A stretch of 6,368 nucleotides of DNA from a bacterium (GTDB taxonomy: Bacteria; Planctomycetota; JACOTG01; JAUIME01), in assembly GCA_030433195.1 (NCBI GenBank), contig JAUIME010000320.1, forward strand, positions 1-6,368, in the 5' to 3' direction. A program made the translations under genes and the position numbers. Shown here piece by piece: positions 4,771 to 6,368 of the stretch (its first letter is position 1; the number at the start of each line of letters is the position of its first letter). Below the pieces are notes generated by a model, which saw only the letters and a list, made by a program, of their open reading frames with translations, searched no databases and was not told the DNA's origin.

Positions 4771-6368
4771 ATGGGTCTTTCCAATATCTTGGTGCTGACG
4801 CTGTTCGTCGCGTCGATCGCGTTTTTCACCGTGAACGCGCGGCGACTGCTCTCGTATCTCGCGGTCGGCAAGTCGGCCGATCGCACCGACCGCTTCGGCG
4901 ACCGCGTCCGCAAACTGCTGATCGTCGGGTTCGGTCAATCGAAGCTCTTGCGTGAGCCGCTCGCGGGCGCGATGCACTTCGTGATCTTCTGGGGCTTCGT
5001 GATCGTGTCGATCGGCACGGTCGAGATGATCCTGTCGGGGTCGATTCCGGGCGCTTCGCTCGCGTTCCTCGGCCCGCTCTACGGCCCGCTGCTGTTCCTC
5101 GAGGACGTCTTCGCGGTGCTCGTGATCGCGGCCGTCGGTGTCGCGCTCTGGCGCCGGCTCGTCACCAAGCCGAAGCGACTGATGTCGGTCGAGAGTCATC
5201 CGCGTCACGCCAAGCTCGACGCGCTGTTCATCCTCGGACTCATTCTCGTGCTCATGGTGACGCTGTTGTTCATGTACGCCCCCGCAGGCGTCCCGAACGA
5301 TCACGGTCACGGCGCGCACTCGTGGATGATCTTCGCTTCGATGCTCGGCGGCGTGCTGTCGGGCGCCGGCATGTCGGCATCCACGATCGGCACCCTCGCC
5401 GACGTCTCGTGGTGGATCCACTACGTCGTCGTCTTGTTCTTCCTGAACTACCTGCCGTTCTCGAAGCACCTGCACGTACTCACGTCGCTCCCGAACGTGT
5501 ACTTGTCGAACGTCGGCGCGAAGAGCGTCATCGGCAAGATGGACTTCGAGGACGAAGAGGCCGAGACCTTCGGCGCGCTCGACGTCGAGCACCTCACGTG
5601 GAAGCAGCTCTTCGACAGCTACACGTGCACCGAGTGCGGACGCTGCACCGACTCTTGCCCGGCGAACATCACGGGCAAGAAGCTCTCGCCGCGAAAGATC
5701 ATCACCGACACGCGCATGCGCTTGATGGAGAAGGCTCCCGTCGCGCTGCTCGAGAAGTCGGGCGCCGAGATCGACGAAGCCGGTCAGGCGATCCTCGACA
5801 AGAACCTCGTACGTGACTTCATCAGCGAGGAAGAGCTCTTCGCATGTACGTCGTGCCGCGCCTGCGAGCAGGAGTGCCCGGTCGAGATCGAGCACCTGAG
5901 CTCGATCATCGAGCTGCGCCGCGGCCTCGTGCTCACGGAAGGAAGCCTCCCCGAGGAAGCGCAGCTCGCGCTTCGCAACCTCGAAACGCAGGGCTCCCCC
6001 TGGGGCTTCGGCCCGGACGACCGCAAGGATTGGGCGGAAGGCCTCGACAACGTGCGTTTCCTCGACGGCGAGGCGAAGCCCGAGTGGCTGTTGTGGGTGG
6101 GATGCGCGGGATCGTTCGACGATCGCGCGAAGAAGATCACGCGATCGCTCGCGGGCATCCTCGACAAAGCCGGGCTCGACTGGGGAACGCTCGGCCCGTC
6201 GGAGGGTTGCACGGGCGATCCGGCACGGCGCATGGGCAACGAGTATCTCGCGCAAGAACTCATCCAGCAGAACGTCGAGACGCTGCGCGAGCACGCCGTC
6301 AAGAAGATCTGTACCGCGTGCCCCCACTGCTTCAACACGCTCAAGAACGAATACCCGCAGTTCGGCGG
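4771..6368 (+). CDS. Membrane heme/Fe-S oxidoreductase, HdrD-like with CCG domain; probable EtfAB:menaquinone oxidoreductase (3' end outside window)
   Basis: The first 532 residues; the frame is open to the window edge. The N-terminal half is a NarI/HdrE-like membrane domain with hydrophobic segments near 4-26, 64-89, 105-128, 151-170, 185-206 and 213-232. H69, H217, H233 and H235 are candidate heme b ligands. After a linker come two [4Fe-4S] ferredoxin motifs: C286-C289-C292-C296P and C359-C362-C365-C369P. A CCG (heterodisulfide-reductase type) domain follows: C445, then EGCTGDPARRMGNEY (478-492), then C517PHC520 in KKICTACPHCFNTLKNEYP (511-529). The second CCG unit expected of the family would lie beyond the window. 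Proteins of this architecture usually sit beside etfBA or acyl-CoA dehydrogenase genes. They pass electrons from reduced EtfAB through Fe-S clusters and heme to (methyl)menaquinone, serving fatty-acid oxidation. The hydratase upstream supports that reading. Where many CCG domains have Cys-Cys, this one has Gly479-Cys480. The start MGLSNILVLTLF fits the first membrane helix. A generic 'Fe-S oxidoreductase' of other specificity cannot be excluded. Confidence 0.88.
   Translation, partial: MGLSNILVLTLFVASIAFFTVNARRLLSYLAVGKSADRTDRFGDRVRKLLIVGFGQSKLLREPLAGAMHFVIFWGFVIVSIGTVEMILSGSIPGASLAFLGPLYGPLLFLEDVFAVLVIAAVGVALWRRLVTKPKRLMSVESHPRHAKLDALFILGLILVLMVTLLFMYAPAGVPNDHGHGAHSWMIFASMLGGVLSGAGMSASTIGTLADVSWWIHYVVVLFFLNYLPFSKHLHVLTSLPNVYLSNVGAKSVIGKMDFEDEEAETFGALDVEHLTWKQLFDSYTCTECGRCTDSCPANITGKKLSPRKIITDTRMRLMEKAPVALLEKSGAEIDEAGQAILDKNLVRDFISEEELFACTSCRACEQECPVEIEHLSSIIELRRGLVLTEGSLPEEAQLALRNLETQGSPWGFGPDDRKDWAEGLDNVRFLDGEAKPEWLLWVGCAGSFDDRAKKITRSLAGILDKAGLDWGTLGPSEGCTGDPARRMGNEYLAQELIQQNVETLREHAVKKICTACPHCFNTLKNEYPQFG

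Noticed and set aside
4693..6327. Long open frame on the minus strand (544 codons)
   Set aside because: It is antisense to the membrane Fe-S oxidoreductase, whose cysteine motifs are unmistakable. The protein is Arg/Glu/Asp/His-rich without domains, as expected of a shadow frame in GC-rich DNA.
1..6368. Mobile elements, CRISPR arrays, tRNA/rRNA, riboswitches
   Set aside because: No transposase, terminal inverted repeats, regularly spaced repeats, tRNA cloverleaf or known riboswitch core could be recognised; every stretch longer than 300 bases is occupied by a gene.

Overview
This is a GC-rich, gene-dense bacterial segment. Every recognisable gene is ordinary chromosomal housekeeping or metabolism; I see no insertion sequence, phage gene, CRISPR array, tRNA or rRNA. 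The gene set is a ClC-type CBS tail, a SufR-like Fe-S regulator, a long TruD, a lone divergent tandem-BMC protein, a MaoC hydratase and a membrane heme/Fe-S oxidoreductase of the EtfAB:menaquinone oxidoreductase type. Together with the very high GC at third codon positions, this suggests Myxococcota or a related former 'Deltaproteobacteria' lineage. That placement is inference, not proven here.

Layout. Positions 3-329 (+) are the last 108 codons of a protein ending in a CBS pair, probably a ClC chloride channel. A small GC hairpin follows its stop. Positions 532-1275 (+) encode a winged-helix regulator with SufR-type cysteines. It converges, with one base between the stop codons, on truD (1277-2551, -). 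Upstream of truD on the same strand lies a 129-residue protein of unknown function (2625-3014, -). A roughly 260-bp divergent intergenic region then leads to a 217-residue protein read here as a tandem bacterial-microcompartment (BMC) domain protein (3279-3932, +). Next are a MaoC-like hydratase (4045-4638, +) and the first 532 codons of a large membrane-bound Fe-S oxidoreductase (4771 to the window end, +).

How the genes relate. The last two plus-strand genes point to fatty-acid or acyl-CoA metabolism: a hot-dog-fold enoyl-CoA hydratase candidate, then the membrane protein that in related bacteria takes electrons from acyl-CoA dehydrogenases via EtfAB and passes them to quinone. Each has its own plausible sigma70-like promoter, so they are neighbours rather than clearly one operon. 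TruD (tRNA pseudouridine-13) and the small unknown protein may be co-transcribed. The SufR-like gene has no suf genes visible beside it.

The least explained items are the orphan BMC-like protein without any microcompartment locus in view, the small protein upstream of truD, and a repeated pattern of GC-rich hairpins sitting on or just after stop codons without a U tract.
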